Positions 8,724 through 18,533 are shown, counted from the first letter of the stretch. The stretch: DNA of 64,000 nt from DASQPR01 sp963727415 (GCA_963727415.1 CAVSGF010000003.1:1302001-1366000), one strand, 5' to 3'. Numbers and translations are program-made. Notes: a model not told the origin generated them from the sequence alone.

Positions 8724-9296
8724 TCATAGGCCATCTCGGCTGTCTTTCCACAGATAGAGGTCCCGAAGCAGGCAGACCTCCGCGCCGTGGTGGATGACCT
8801 CCACATGGGTGTACAGGATGAGCTTCGCCAACGGCGCATCCGAGTACTCCGGCGGCGACATGCTGCCCTGGGGCCGAGCGAGCCCTGCCGCACCGAGGCT
8901 GCGCACGTCGCTGATCCAGGCCTCGTGACCGTCGTCCAACTGGCGCAGCGCTCCCTTGGCGGTGCCCGAGTAGGCAATGGCGGGCTGGTTGACCGGCTCG
9001 CCATCGAAGTGAGGTGCAGTCGGAGAACCGAACACATCGATGAGGTGCGCGAGTCGCCAGGCGATCGTGGTGACGGGCTCACGACCGTGCGGCGGCTGGG
9101 CGTAGTCCATGGTGAACGCGCCCGTACCACGCGACATCGGCGCTCGGCTCTCGCCGCGGCGGCTGATGGTCCAGCAGCCGGGTACCGGCTGCCAGAAGTA
9201 CTCGTCATCGGTCAGGCCATCTAGCCGCGGCCGAAGCTGACGCTCCCAGTGCGACTCGAGCTGATCAACCAGCTCGGAGTTCCAGTCAATGTCCAC
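8724..9296 (-). CDS. DinB superfamily protein
   Basis: DinB-like four-helix proteins often bind a metal through three histidines and include mycothiol-dependent enzymes; most have no known substrate. Visible features are LESHWERQLRPRLDGLTDDE near the start, WRLAHLIDVFGSPTAPHF in the middle, and HVEVIHHGAEVCLLRDLYLW near the end, which supply the candidate metal-binding histidines. I start at the GTG giving VDIDWNSELVDQ (190 aa), where family similarity begins. An in-frame ATG at 9362 would add 22 poorly conserved residues. No strong ribosome binding site decides between them. It is divergent from the uridine-kinase-like gene. Confidence 0.65.
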   Translation of the reverse strand: MDIDWNSELVDQLESHWERQLRPRLDGLTDDEYFWQPVPGCWTISRRGESRAPMSRGTGAFTMDYAQPPHGREPVTTIAWRLAHLIDVFGSPTAPHFDGEPVNQPAIAYSGTAKGALRQLDDGHEAWISDVRSLGAAGLARPQGSMSPPEYSDAPLAKLILYTHVEVIHHGAEVCLLRDLYLWKDSRDGL

Positions 9297-9530
9297 GCGA
9301 ACGACACTAGGAATCGTCGGCAACTGATCAGACCGACGACCGCGCAATTGTCGATGGTCCATATGTCTGTTGCTGGCCGCTTCCGCACTGCGTACCGTCC
9401 CAAGCCGTGACCGCGCCTTCACCTAACGTACGTGACTTCGCCTCGACTACCGACACGCATGACGACGGAACCCGCGTCAGCTCAGCCTCTACGTGCTAGA
9501 TCTTTGAGAATATGGAGCGGTGCGGACTAT

Positions 9531-10178
9531 GTGTACGCGTGGGTCAACGAGGTCCTCGGCGTGACCACGCCCTACGCGGGCGCCTCACGCACACCGGTCC
9601 GGCCTGCCCACCCGGCGATGCTGCTGACCGTGACCGGCGGTGCGGGAGCAGGTAAGACCACCCTGGCGGCCGCGCTGGCCGGCCGGTGCGAGCCGGCAAC
9701 CGTCCTGCATCTGGACGACTACTACCACTTCACCGACCCCGACCGTGGGAGCTGGGTCCCGGACGAAACCGGCACGCCCCGGCTGGACGTCGGCGATCCG
9801 CGCTCGATCGACTTCGCCAGGCTCAACAGCGACGCGGTCGCGGCGCTGGCCACCTCGACCGTCGTCATCATCGAAGGACTGTTCGCGATCCACGCCAACC
9901 CGGCCGCACCGCACACCCGGTTCGACGTGTTCGTCGACCTCGCCGCCGACCTCCGTCTCGCTCGCAAGATCCACCGCAAATGTGTCCGTGACGGCTTCCC
10001 CGTCGAGGTCCTGCTCACCAACTACCTCAGCCACCGGCGTCCCGCCCACGACCGCTATACCGAACCCGCACGCCACGAATCCGACCTCATCGTCAACTCC
10101 GAGCTACCCGCCGACCGACTAGCCGCACAAATCTGGCAGGCCATCAGCGACTCGAACTCGAAGCGTCGACCGCTTTGA
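9531..10178 (+). CDS. Uridine-kinase-like P-loop kinase
   Basis: This protein probably phosphorylates a nucleoside or related small molecule. It carries a Walker A motif TGGAGAGKTTLAAAL and then LHLDDYYHF, which in uridine kinases holds the catalytic aspartate and substrate contacts. VVIIEGLFAIH is the Walker-B-like strand, and RKIHRKCVRDGF matches the lid region. The GTG at 9531 is preceded by GGAGCGG at a spacing of about 10. In-frame starts at 9459 (ATG) and 9432 (GTG) would lengthen it but have no visible ribosome binding site. It stands alone between DinB and lectin genes, so the substrate cannot be assigned. Confidence 0.65.
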   Translation: MYAWVNEVLGVTTPYAGASRTPVRPAHPAMLLTVTGGAGAGKTTLAAALAGRCEPATVLHLDDYYHFTDPDRGSWVPDETGTPRLDVGDPRSIDFARLNSDAVAALATSTVVIIEGLFAIHANPAAPHTRFDVFVDLAADLRLARKIHRKCVRDGFPVEVLLTNYLSHRRPAHDRYTEPARHESDLIVNSELPADRLAAQIWQAISDSNSKRRPL

Positions 10179-10351
10179 ACCCGCCACGTGAGGCATCGGC
10201 CGAAGCGAGGCCCGGCGACGCCCGCCAGGCCCGGATCGAGACGGCCACTCGGTTCGCCTACCCGTCGCCGCACCCCGGGTGGCCGGTGCCACGACACGAC
10301 GGTGCGGCGGGCCGGGCTGGCCGCCCGGCACACCGCACCGCTCGGTCAGAC

Positions 10352-10894
10352 TCATCCCACGCCGATGATCCAGGACTGGTTGAGCCAGCCGGTGCCATAC
10401 CAGCCGATGATCGCCGCGCCCGCGAGGCCGCTTTCGTGGTTCACGTCGATGACCAGGCCGCTTGCCGGATTGGTAAACCAGGCCTCGGTGAACGTCCCCA
10501 GCCAGGGCGACGGAACCGTGTAGGTGTGAGCGACCCAGATCTGTTTCACGAACCACGATCCGTCGTAGCAGGGCTCCTGGAAGAGCTGGTGCCCGGCGAT
10601 GCCGTCGGTGGTCAAGCACATCCCGCTGTTCTGATTCTTGATGACGTCGTCCTGGCCATCGTTGGCCGGGAACTTCCAGAGCTGGTTCGATGTGCCGTTG
10701 TTGTACCACTGGATGATCGGTGCCCCGGCGCTGAGTGAGCCGCCTTGGACGTCGATGACATCCCCGCTGGCCCCGCTCTGCAACGGGTAGTAGTAGCTCT
10801 CGGAGGCGTTCGCCGGGGCGGCTGCGAGTCCCATCGTGACGACGACGGCCACCAGGGCCACACCGATGGTCAGGAACTTTCGTAAGAAACGCAT
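10352..10894 (-). CDS. Secreted ricin B-type lectin domain protein
   Basis: A small exported carbohydrate-binding protein. A signal peptide begins MRFLRKFLTIGVALVAVVV and ends near AAAPANASES. The mature part is a single beta-trefoil-like unit with QxW-type signatures NQLWKF and NQSWII and the repeated pattern GDVIDVQGGSLSAGAPIIQW / GLVIDVNHESGLAGAAII. The start is fixed by GAGGAGG five bases before the ATG at 10894; an upstream in-frame ATG lacks this. At 180 aa it has no catalytic domain. Its role is probably binding polysaccharide or the cell's own wall; the ligand is unknown. No partner gene is adjacent. Confidence 0.75.
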   Translation of the reverse strand: MRFLRKFLTIGVALVAVVVTMGLAAAPANASESYYYPLQSGASGDVIDVQGGSLSAGAPIIQWYNNGTSNQLWKFPANDGQDDVIKNQNSGMCLTTDGIAGHQLFQEPCYDGSWFVKQIWVAHTYTVPSPWLGTFTEAWFTNPASGLVIDVNHESGLAGAAIIGWYGTGWLNQSWIIGVG

Positions 10895-11373
10895 GTCTCC
10901 TCCTCGGAGTTGTGGGGCCCCGACCGGGGACACCGACCGGGATCCGGGCGGCGCCCAGGGGCCTGTGCGGTATATCGACGAAGTTATTGACTAAGGCGGC
11001 GGCCGCACGTTGGGAGATTGACGTAAATCGAAGGACTGCGGCACCTCAGATCCGGCGCCGGGACGCCGGGTCGGAAAGCGCCGGATCTGCGGCGTTCGCC
11101 TGACGTCGGCCCTGTGTGCAACCTCCGTACGCCGGCCGGCCGCCTTAGAACTCCGGCTGGTATGAATCGGCGCGTTGCGGCGTACGGCCCATCCACGGCG
11201 TCGTCGGCAGTGCGCGATTGCGCTGCTGCGCCACCCACTCGCCGATGACCGCGAAGTCGCTGTCGGTGAGGCCCGGACACGGATCGACACGGCGCAGGAG
11301 AGCCTGGCCGCGGTGGGTCGGGAGAAGCCCGTCTATAACTCGCGAGAAGACGGAATGCCTTGCTCCGCCAGAG
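10895..11373. other. Intergenic region with hairpin repeat, no convincing gene
   Basis: No gene is supported here. The stretch holds copy B of the dispersed repeat at 11036-11095. That copy contains the perfect inverted repeat CAGATCCGGCGC (11047-11058) / GCGCCGGATCTG (11078-11089). A leftward open stretch ending at 11145 (C-terminal residues PCPGLTDSDFAVIGEWVAQQ) has no start of its own and may be a gene remnant; I do not recognise it. Confidence 0.4.
11036..11095. repeat. Imperfect GC-rich repeat, copy B with 12-bp stem
   Basis: CTGCGGCACCTCAGATCCGG at 11036-11055 matches 8660-8679 at 19 of 20 positions. This copy can fold through the 12-bp inverted repeat at 11047-11058 and 11078-11089. 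The two copies bracket the DinB, uridine-kinase-like and lectin genes. Confidence 0.45.
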
Positions 11374-13307
11374 TCAGATGCCAGAAAGTGGTGGCAGTTC
11401 GGTGAGGACCACTGAGCCGTCCTCATGGCTGAGCGCCATCAGGCGTCGGCCGGAGTCGTCGAATGCGCAGCGGAAAGATGGCGGCATGACATCGACTCGG
11501 ACGCCAGTGTCCAGCCGCCATCGTTCGATGTGGAATCCGCCCATGTCCTCGTCGTCGGTTGCGATGAACACCGTCGGCACTCCATGATCGAGATAAGCAG
11601 AGAACAGGTACGCGTACGAAGGGACGGAGATCCGCGACCCGATCTGCTCGCCGGTGACCGGGTCCCACTGGTGCATGCCACCGTGGTGGTCCACGCAGAC
11701 CAGCAACTGGCGTCCGTCCTCGAAATGGAAGACGGAAAGACCGCCGACATCGGCGACCTCACGCGTCAGCGGCTCGCCGATACGGGCACCGCTCTCCGCG
11801 TCCCATCGTCGAATCTCGCCAGCCTCGCATCCGGATATGAACATCGGCCGGCCGTCAGCTCCGATTGCGGTGGCGACCGCCCGCACCGATCCGCGGTGTC
11901 CTTGGAGGGGTTCGCCCATCGGGCTCCATCCGCGTCCCATCGGTACACCAGACGGTCGTATCCGGCACCGGCGATCACGACACGGCCATCGTCCAAGCGG
12001 GCAGCGGCAACACCCGAAATCTGACAAGATCTTTCCCGGTCATCAGCCGGTACGACAACGCCGCCCGTCACGTTCATCCGTGCGATGCCATCGTCTGTCC
12101 CAGCTACGACGAGGGCGGCGCCTTTTGCGTCCGGTACGACGGCAAAATCGTGCCCATGGACATGCCACGGCTTGTGGATGTCACCGACCGGCTGGCCCGA
12201 TGTCGTATTGAAGAACCGGACCGCTTCCCGATCCGCGGCGACCAGCGTGCGGCCATCGCGAGCGGGACTGCGAAAACTCGATGTGCGGCGCGGCCATGGG
12301 CCAGCACAGGTGCGCCAATCTTGCGGCCGGTCGCGGCGTCGAACTGCCAGAGATTGCCAAGTTGATCGGAGAGCAGTACGAGCCAACGACCATCGACGAG
12401 CCGTCCGGCCGCCATGGCCGTTATCCACGATCCCACATTGAAGGGTCGCCCATAGGTTCGCCGGTCAGCACGTGCCATCGATAAACCAATCGATTGTCGA
12501 TGCACGTCGCGACAAAGGCGTCGTCCGCGGTCCCGCCGCACGCCACCAATGCTCTGCATTGAGGTGGAAACTCACGCGCCACCCAGCCCAGTTCTTTCGG
12601 CTCGCCCAGCGGTGCGCCGGTGGCGACATCGAGACGATGGAGCACACCCTGGGCATTGACCATGCAGGCGATCCACCGCCCATCGTCCAGACGCACGGTC
12701 GCCAGCGCGACCGCCTTTCCGTACCCTTCGATCGGCGTCCGCCACCGGCCTCCGGTTCGGGCATCCCACCTGCTGAGCACATCGCCACCGCCCGAAATCA
12801 CGAGCGGCACCGTTCTGGAGTCTCGGCCGCAGCGAGAACGCGTCCGCTGACTTCCTCGGACGAGACAGCGGTCCCGGTCATCGCATCGAACCGCGCAAGA
12901 GCGCCGAACAGCGGCCCCGCGACGATCACTGGGCCGCCATCACCGTCGACCGCCACTATCGGCGACTTGTCGAGCGTCCAGATAAGGGAGCGATCTTCAA
13001 CCCGTTCGCCGATCGGCTCGCCGGTAGCCGCGTCCCATCCACACAGGCTTTGAAGGCCTCGAGCGATGATCATCGCCGAGCCATCGGGAGCATGTCCGAC
13101 GGTCACCGATGAGATATCGCCGAAGTCGCTTACCTGGCTTTGAACCCCGCTGGCCATATCGGCGTCCACCGGCCACCACCGCACCGAACGGCCGCCCGCC
13201 GACAGCACCCACCAGCGGCCGTCATCGAACTGCTCGCAGGCCAGCGCCGTCGGGGCGACCGCAGTCGCGTACGGAATCCGCAGTTCATCGAAGCCCGTGC
13301 GCGCCAT
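11374..13307 (-). pseudogene. WD40-like beta-propeller protein, shattered by frameshifts
   Basis: Four or more frame changes (near 12805, 12430-12500, 12250 and 11930) break one gene of about 640 codons, from MARTGFDELRIPYATAVAP to TELPPLSGI. Joined up, the protein is made of about a dozen propeller blades, each ending in a strand like LCGWDAATGEPIGER, LHRLDVATGAPLGEP, LVYRWHVLTGEPMGDP, LWQFDAATGRKIGAP, IRRWDAESGARIGEP or MHQWDPVTGEQIGSR. No other domain is visible in what remains. Such propellers are protein-interaction scaffolds, often fused to kinases or peptidases in actinomycetes. The blade order stays collinear, so insertion errors are possible, but the lesion density is higher than in flanking genes. 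Confidence 0.75.
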
Positions 13308-13680
13308 CCTCAGACTCCGATCCCTGCCGTAACCGACCTTCGACTGATCGAGATCCCGTACAGTAGCGCCTCGACGCGTTCCAGTTGACGGTCGCATGGC
13401 GCGTGTGGTCATTCCGCGCTCCGTGCGAAACCCCCGAACACTGGTGCGGTCAACCGGTCATGACCTGGATCGGCACCGACGCCACCGCGTCGGGGCCATG
13501 TCCACCCAGGATCGCCATGGCGCACGCGCCGGGATCGCCCGGCGACGCGACGGGAGTGGCGAGGCCGGTGGCGGCGTACCCGGCGAGCCCGACCATCATC
13601 CGAACGGCGGCCCGGTCGGCCCCATGGGTGGAGCCGACCGGGCCGTCATGCTGTCGTGACGCCAGCCGTCGCGTGCGGCG
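13308..13680. other. Intergenic region, no convincing gene
   Basis: A leftward 47-codon frame (MMVGLAGYAATGLATPVASP onward) lies near 13470-13610. It has no clear ribosome binding site or recognised family, so I do not call it a gene. Nothing else stands out. Confidence 0.3.
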
Positions 13681-14349
13681 TTAGACCGGTGCGCCGTCCA
13701 GTTGGACCGCCGCGTCTGGCTGAGAGGTCCTGCCCATCGGCCAGCGGGCCGCGGCGACGAACGCGGCCGCCATGATCAGGACGATGACGACTCCGGACGG
13801 CCCCGTGTTACCGAAGAACAGCGCCACGATCGACGCGCCGACGACGAGCCCGAGCCACCACGGCACCGGACGGGTGATGAGCAGCCCGACGGTGAGCACC
13901 AGCCCGCCGCCGATGAGTCCCAGGATGTACGGCAGGAAGTACGGAGCCAGGATCGCGCCCGCCTCGGTCTGGACCAGCTGATCCGCCGCGGCGGCGCGGT
14001 CGATGCCTGGCTGAGCCGCGGAGGTCTGCAGTACGCCGAGGACCAGGTTGGCCAGTCCGGCCGCGACGCCGCCGATCAGGACCAGGCCGCCGCCGATCAA
14101 GGCCACGAGGCGACCTCGGCCGGTCGCCGCGCGGCTGAGCTGCCAGCCGAAGCCACCGACGGCGGCCAGGCCGAGCGCGAGGCAAATGAACCCGATGTAG
14201 GTGGCAGGTTGGTGTGAGGCGACGACGGTAAGCTGATCGGTGGCCTCTTGGACGGTGCTGACGTCGGTGTCGGCCTCGTGGGGCACCAGCGCGACCGCTG
14301 TCATCATGAGCGCGGGCGCCGCGACCGCGAAGACGAGTCGGGATCTCAT
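13681..14349 (-). CDS. Multi-pass membrane protein of unknown function
   Basis: The 222-aa protein has about six hydrophobic segments. A signal-anchor-like start (MRSRLVFAVAAPALMMTAVA) comes first. Segments follow at about residues 50-70 (YIGFICLALGLAAVGGFG), 82-110, 136-158 (YFLPYILGLIGGGLVLTVGL), 164-182 and 184-200. A short extracytoplasmic stretch after the first helix is acidic. I recognise no family. It is divergent from a NarL-type sensor kinase gene (152 bp apart), so it could be a target of that system, but the sequence shows only the arrangement. Confidence 0.55.
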   Translation of the reverse strand: MRSRLVFAVAAPALMMTAVALVPHEADTDVSTVQEATDQLTVVASHQPATYIGFICLALGLAAVGGFGWQLSRAATGRGRLVALIGGGLVLIGGVAAGLANLVLGVLQTSAAQPGIDRAAAADQLVQTEAGAILAPYFLPYILGLIGGGLVLTVGLLITRPVPWWLGLVVGASIVALFFGNTGPSGVVIVLIMAAAFVAAARWPMGRTSQPDAAVQLDGAPV

Positions 14350-14501
14350 CGGAACTCCTCGGTGTTGTCGGTGGTGGGCTACCGAAATCGTCGGCGCGCC
14401 GGGGTGTTGACCACATCCAGGTGGGCACGGTGCGGTGCTGCTGTTTGCCCGTGCGTGATGGCACGGATGCGCGCGGCCCGACCAGCGGCGATGATGGCGG
14501 T

Positions 14502-16419
14502 ATGCGTCGGGTTTATTGGCCGATTGCGCTGGGGGTGGCCAGCTATCTCACCGGCGCGGCTGGACAGGTGGCGTTGACCGCCCGTCCGGGTATCGGTGAT
14601 CCCCCGACGGAACTCGCCATGACGCTGGGGCTGCTGGCCTTACCGGTGATTATCGGATGCCTGGTGGCGGTGCGCGTGCCACGATCACCGGCGGCTGCCG
14701 CCCTGACCTGGGTGGGCGCGGCGCCCGCGGTCGCGTTCGCGGTGGAACTCGTTCCGTCCGGCCCGCTGCACCACGTCGGCGCTGGCGTATGGGTCTGGAA
14801 CCTGGCCGGGTTCGTCGCGCTGTGCCTGGTGTTCCCTAACGGGCTGCCACCGGGACGCCGCTGGCGGATGGTCGCCTGGGGCACGCTTGCCGCGGGCGTC
14901 GTCGTCAATGCCGATAACGCCTTCATCGACCAGGCAAGCCTGCCGTCGGCAATCGAGGTGGTGCTGGACGTGGCCGGACTGGCAGTGTGCCTGGCCGCTG
15001 TCGGTGTGGCCGTCGCCGGCCTGGTCACGCACTACCGACGCGGAGACGACAAGGCTCGTCAGCAACTGCGTTGGCTCGTACTCGGTGCGATGACCGTGCC
15101 GGCGTTGCTGGTCGTCGGCTGGGTGGCGCAGGCCATGGGTGCCCCACCCGGCTACGCCTATCTCGGTCTGTTCGCCGCGCTCCTGGTCGCCGTGCCGGCC
15201 GCCGTGGCCGTCGCGGTCATACGCCATGATCTGTTCGACGTCGACCGTCTGCTGGGCTCAACCATGGCATGGGCGCTCACCTCGCTCTGCTCGGCACTGG
15301 TGTTCGCCACCCTGGTGGTGGTGGGCGCGCGGCTGGGCGCCGGAACCTCGCTCGGCAACGCCGGCGCGGCGTTCGTCACCGCCCTGCTGTTGCTTCCCAT
15401 GCATCGCCGGATCAACATCCTGGTCGGCCAGATAGTCGACCGTGACAAGTACATCGTGATGGCTCGCATCGGCCGGTTCGTGCAAGCCGTACACGACGGG
15501 AGCGCACAGCCTGAGCAAGCCGAGGACGAGTTCCGTCGGGTGCTCGGAGACCCGCGGCTACGGCTGCTGGTCCACATGCCCGGCGATCCGCCCGACTCCT
15601 ATGTCGATCTCTCCGGCGATCCGGCCAAGCTGCCGACGCAGGGGCTTGTCCCGCTGCGATCCGGCGACGCGCAGGTGGGGATGTTGGTCCTGAGCACCCC
15701 GTCCGCGCGACGGGTTCGACGTGCCCGCCAGGTCGCGTACGCCGCCCGGCTGCCGATCGAGGTCAGCCGCCTGCGTACTTGGACTTCACGTGGCCTTGCG
15801 CGACGTGCAGGCCAGCCGCGCCCGGCTGGTCGAGTCGGCGGCGAGGGAACGCCGATCACTGGAACGGGATCTGCACGACGGCGCCCAGCAGCAGATCGTG
15901 AGTGTCGGCATGCGGCTGCGCAGCGTGCAGCGCACGCTGGACCCCGACGGCCCGCAGTACGCGGAGTTGGAGATCGCGGTCGGCGCGCTGGAGGCGACGA
16001 TCGAGGAACTGCGCCGCCTGGCGCACGGCCTGCGCCCCAGCCGTCTCGACGACGGACTGCAGGCGGCGCTGGGCGCGCTGGTCGCGACCGCGCCGGTGCC
16101 GGTCGACGTGCAGGTTACCGGCGTCGATGTCACCGGTGAGCTGGTGACGACGACCGCCTACTTCGTGGCCGCGGAGGCGTACACGAATGCGCTTAAGCAC
16201 GCCGGGGCTGATGGCATCACGATCGCCGTGTGGATGGCCGACCACAACCACACACTGTGCGTCGAGGTGGTCGATAACGGCACCGGCGGAGCGGGCGGCG
16301 ACCTCGTGTCCGTCCAGGATCGGGTGGCCCCACTGGGCGGCACGGTCACCGTGGACAGCCCGCCCGGTGCCGGCACGAGGGTACGAGTGGAGATACCTGA
16401 TGCGCATCGTGGTCGCTGA
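14502..16419 (+). CDS. NarL-type membrane sensor histidine kinase, frameshifted
   Basis: The N-terminal half has about seven to eight membrane segments (residues 1-330). A cytosolic region and a HisKA_3 dimerisation domain follow, with ERRSLERDLHDGAQQQIVSV holding the phosphorylated histidine. The HATPase domain has AAEAYTNALKHAGA (N box) and VVDNGTGG (G1). The frame breaks at about 15780: SRLRT ends one frame and LHVALRDVQASRARL resumes one base later. Repaired length is about 638 aa. The start at 14502 is where the first membrane helix begins (MRRVYWPIALG). The stop overlaps the response regulator by 20 nt, so the two form one signalling pair. The signal is unknown. Confidence 0.8.
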
Positions 16420-17065
16420 CGATTCGGTCCTGTTCCGGGAGGGAATCATCCGTCTGCTCACCGAGGCGGGTCACGAGGTTGCCCGCGGTGTCAGTGATCG
16501 TGATCAGCTTGAGGCCGCCATCGACGAGGTCCGTCCTGACCTGGCCATTATCGACATCCGGATGCCGCCGGACATGACCGATGACGGCGCCCGCGCCGCG
16601 CAGTCGCTGCGTATCCGCTACCCCCGCCTGCCGATCATGCTGCTGTCGCAGCACGTCGAAACCCGTCACACGGTGGCAATGGTCGCCTCCGGCGGCTTCG
16701 GCTATCTGCTAAAAGACCGGGTACTGCGCGTCGACGACTTCCTCGACGCGATCCGCCGGGTGGCGGACGGAGGGTCCGCGCTGGACCCGGCGGTCGTCGG
16801 CGCGCTCATCGACCCGGCGAGTCGCCGATCCATGCTCGCCGACCTGACACCGCGCGAACGGGAAGTGCTGGCAATGGTCGCCGAAGGCCACTCGAACAGC
16901 GCGGTGGCCGATCGGCTGCATCTCGCCGAACGCACGGTGGAAAGCCACATGCGCAGCATCTTCCAGAAGCTGCTCCTGCCCGATCATGTCGATCGTCACC
17001 GAAGGGTCCTGGCCGTACTGACGTATCTGTCCGACACACAGACCGGGACGACCGGCGCATCGTGA
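16400..17065 (+). CDS. NarL/LuxR-family response regulator
   Basis: A 221-aa regulator. The receiver domain begins MRIVVADDSVLFREGIIRLL (acidic pair D7-D8) and has the phosphorylatable aspartate in LAIIDIRMPP and a conserved lysine in YLLKDRV. The C-terminal LuxR-type helix-turn-helix is LTPREREVLAMVAEGHSNSA followed by RTVESHMRSIFQKL. It overlaps the preceding sensor kinase by 20 nt, which identifies the kinase as its partner. Targets are unknown; the divergent membrane protein gene at 13681 is a candidate. Confidence 0.85.
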   Translation: MRIVVADDSVLFREGIIRLLTEAGHEVARGVSDRDQLEAAIDEVRPDLAIIDIRMPPDMTDDGARAAQSLRIRYPRLPIMLLSQHVETRHTVAMVASGGFGYLLKDRVLRVDDFLDAIRRVADGGSALDPAVVGALIDPASRRSMLADLTPREREVLAMVAEGHSNSAVADRLHLAERTVESHMRSIFQKLLLPDHVDRHRRVLAVLTYLSDTQTGTTGAS

Positions 17066-17174
17066 CCAGACCGGTGGGCCTGCCACCGAAAAGGTCGAAT
17101 GCCGCCACGGCATGTGGTGCCCCCCGATCGCTTGCCTCTGGCACGGGTCTGGCACGCAGAGTCAATGGGCGGCC

Positions 17175-17223
17175 CAAAGAAAAACACCCCGGTCAACGGA
17201 ATCATGGTTCCGACCAGGGTGTT
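17175..17223 (-). terminator. Rho-independent terminator of tRNA-Ala
   Basis: On the minus strand AACACCCTGGTC (17223-17212) pairs with GACCGGGGTGTT (17194-17183), with an inner GGAA/TTCC stem. A run TTTTCTTT follows at 17183-17176. It starts 10 nt after the tRNA 3' end. Confidence 0.8.
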
Positions 17224-17232
17224 CGTTGCGGG

Positions 17233-17305
17233 TGGAGCCGAGGGGACTCGAACCCCTGACCCCCACACTGCCAGTGTGGTGCGCTACCAGCTGCGCCACG
17301 GCCCC
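17233..17305 (-). tRNA. tRNA-Ala (anticodon GGC)
   Basis: A 73-nt cloverleaf. The acceptor stem GGGGCCG/CGGCTCC includes the G3:U70 pair that identifies alanine tRNAs. The anticodon stem CCACA/TGTGG closes the loop CTGGCAG, giving anticodon GGC. The T arm has loop TTCGAGT, and the discriminator base is A. CCA is not encoded (ACCC follows instead), as is common in actinobacteria. A strong terminator lies just downstream. Confidence 0.93.
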
Positions 17306-17385
17306 GCGCACTCAGTTGCCTGAGCACTCGCGCAATAGTACACATGCCGACCCGCGCCGTCATCTCGGCATGCCGCACCCCTGAC

Positions 17386-17549
17386 AGCCTGTTCCTGAAC
17401 CCCATGGCCGGGCTGCGGCGGGGCCCAGACAGCGACCGGCAGCGTTGCCTATTCGCCCGGATACAACACCGGTATCCGGACGGAGCGACGCCTTGCCGGA
17501 CCGCTGCCTGGACACCGCCTCGCCTCGACCGAGGGTTCAGGAACAGGCT
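17386..17549. mobile_element. MITE-like element with 17-bp perfect terminal inverted repeats
   Basis: AGCCTGTTCCTGAACCC at 17386-17402 is repeated exactly, inverted, at 17533-17549. The 164-bp unit has no coding capacity. It contains an internal palindrome CCGGATAC (17457-17464) / GTATCCGG (17472-17479). This is the form of a miniature inverted-repeat element. No clear target-site duplication is seen at the edges and I see no second copy in the window, so mobility is unproven. Confidence 0.5.
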
Positions 17550-17594
17550 CTAACACCGTGCCGAGCACAAGATCAAACACGCATGACGACGCGA

Positions 17595-18533
17595 TCACGC
17601 GGAGGCAGCCAGCAACGCTTCGGCGACCACGGTACGGGCATTGAGCACCGCGCGGCCGGACCGATGTGTCACCACCAGACCGGCCGCTCGAAGGGCCGCC
17701 AGGTGCTGGGACACCCCACCCGCCGTGATCCCGGTACGCCGGGCCAACTCCGACGTCGAGGCCGGCGCCGCCATCGCGGCGAGCAGTGATGCGCGACCCT
17801 TTCCGAGAACCGCGGCCAGCGCCCCGGGCACCGCGGGCCGGGCCTCCCAGAGCGTCCCCACCCCGCGAGCCGGGTACGCCAACTGCGGCCCGGCCGGATC
17901 GGCCACCGACAGCACCGACGGCCATACGAACACCGACGGCACGAGCACCAGGCCCGGCCCATCCGGAATATCTGGGGCGGTGCAGTGCCGCTGCATGATC
18001 GACAACGTCTGATCGGCCCAGACGACCTGGTCGTGAAGATCGTTGAGCAGTCCTCCGGCACCGTGGGCGGCGAGCGCTCGCGCCCGCCCGTGCACCTCGG
18101 CGTCCAGGATGAGGCGCATCCGCGCCCAGTGCGGCGCGATCGCCGTCTGCCAGTACGCACGGATCTCGGCGGCGAGCGTCCGCAGCACGATATCCGGATC
18201 GCCGGCCGGCGTCTCGCCGAGTGCCAGATGCTCGGCAACGATCTGGTGTGGCGTCCGTGACAGCAGCTCCAGCTCAGCTTCGAGATCGGCGGCGAGCCCG
18301 GGTGGCGGTGGGGTGAGGAAGTCCGGGAGGTACGCGGGCTCGCGTGGCACCAGGCGCCACAACAGCGAGTCGGCGAACCCGCCGGGTAGCTCGATCTTTC
18401 GAGCCCATGGCAGGTGGACCGCGTGCCGGCCCGGATCGCGCAGGACGCGGAGGCTGGCCACCACTTCCCACAGCGCCGAGACCGCGAACCGTACCCGGGC
18501 GACAGCCTCCCCGGGCAGGCCAATAGCGACCAT
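17595..18533 (-). CDS. DUF5937/ArsR-type winged-helix transcriptional regulator
   Basis: The C-terminal 70 residues form an ArsR-type winged helix: TSELARRTGITAGGVSQHLA then LRAAGLVVTHRSGRAVLNAR. The N-terminal about 230 residues match the DUF5937 layout found upstream of such domains (FAVSALWEVVASLRVLRDPG near the start). I chose the second ATG (MVAIGLPGEAVARVRF, 312 aa) because AAGGCGG sits just before it. No metal-binding cysteine pair typical of ArsR sensors is visible. It is divergent from the PEP-mutase-like gene with 79 bp between them and probably regulates it and itself. Confidence 0.72.
   Translation of the reverse strand: MVAIGLPGEAVARVRFAVSALWEVVASLRVLRDPGRHAVHLPWARKIELPGGFADSLLWRLVPREPAYLPDFLTPPPPGLAADLEAELELLSRTPHQIVAEHLALGETPAGDPDIVLRTLAAEIRAYWQTAIAPHWARMRLILDAEVHGRARALAAHGAGGLLNDLHDQVVWADQTLSIMQRHCTAPDIPDGPGLVLVPSVFVWPSVLSVADPAGPQLAYPARGVGTLWEARPAVPGALAAVLGKGRASLLAAMAAPASTSELARRTGITAGGVSQHLAALRAAGLVVTHRSGRAVLNARTVVAEALLAASA

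Noticed and set aside
11145..11426. Leftward 93-codon frame downstream of the propeller gene
   Set aside because: Its first part lies inside the propeller gene in another frame and it has no start of its own. The end (FAVIGEWVAQQRNRALPTTP) looks protein-like but I cannot place it, so I mention it only as a possible remnant.
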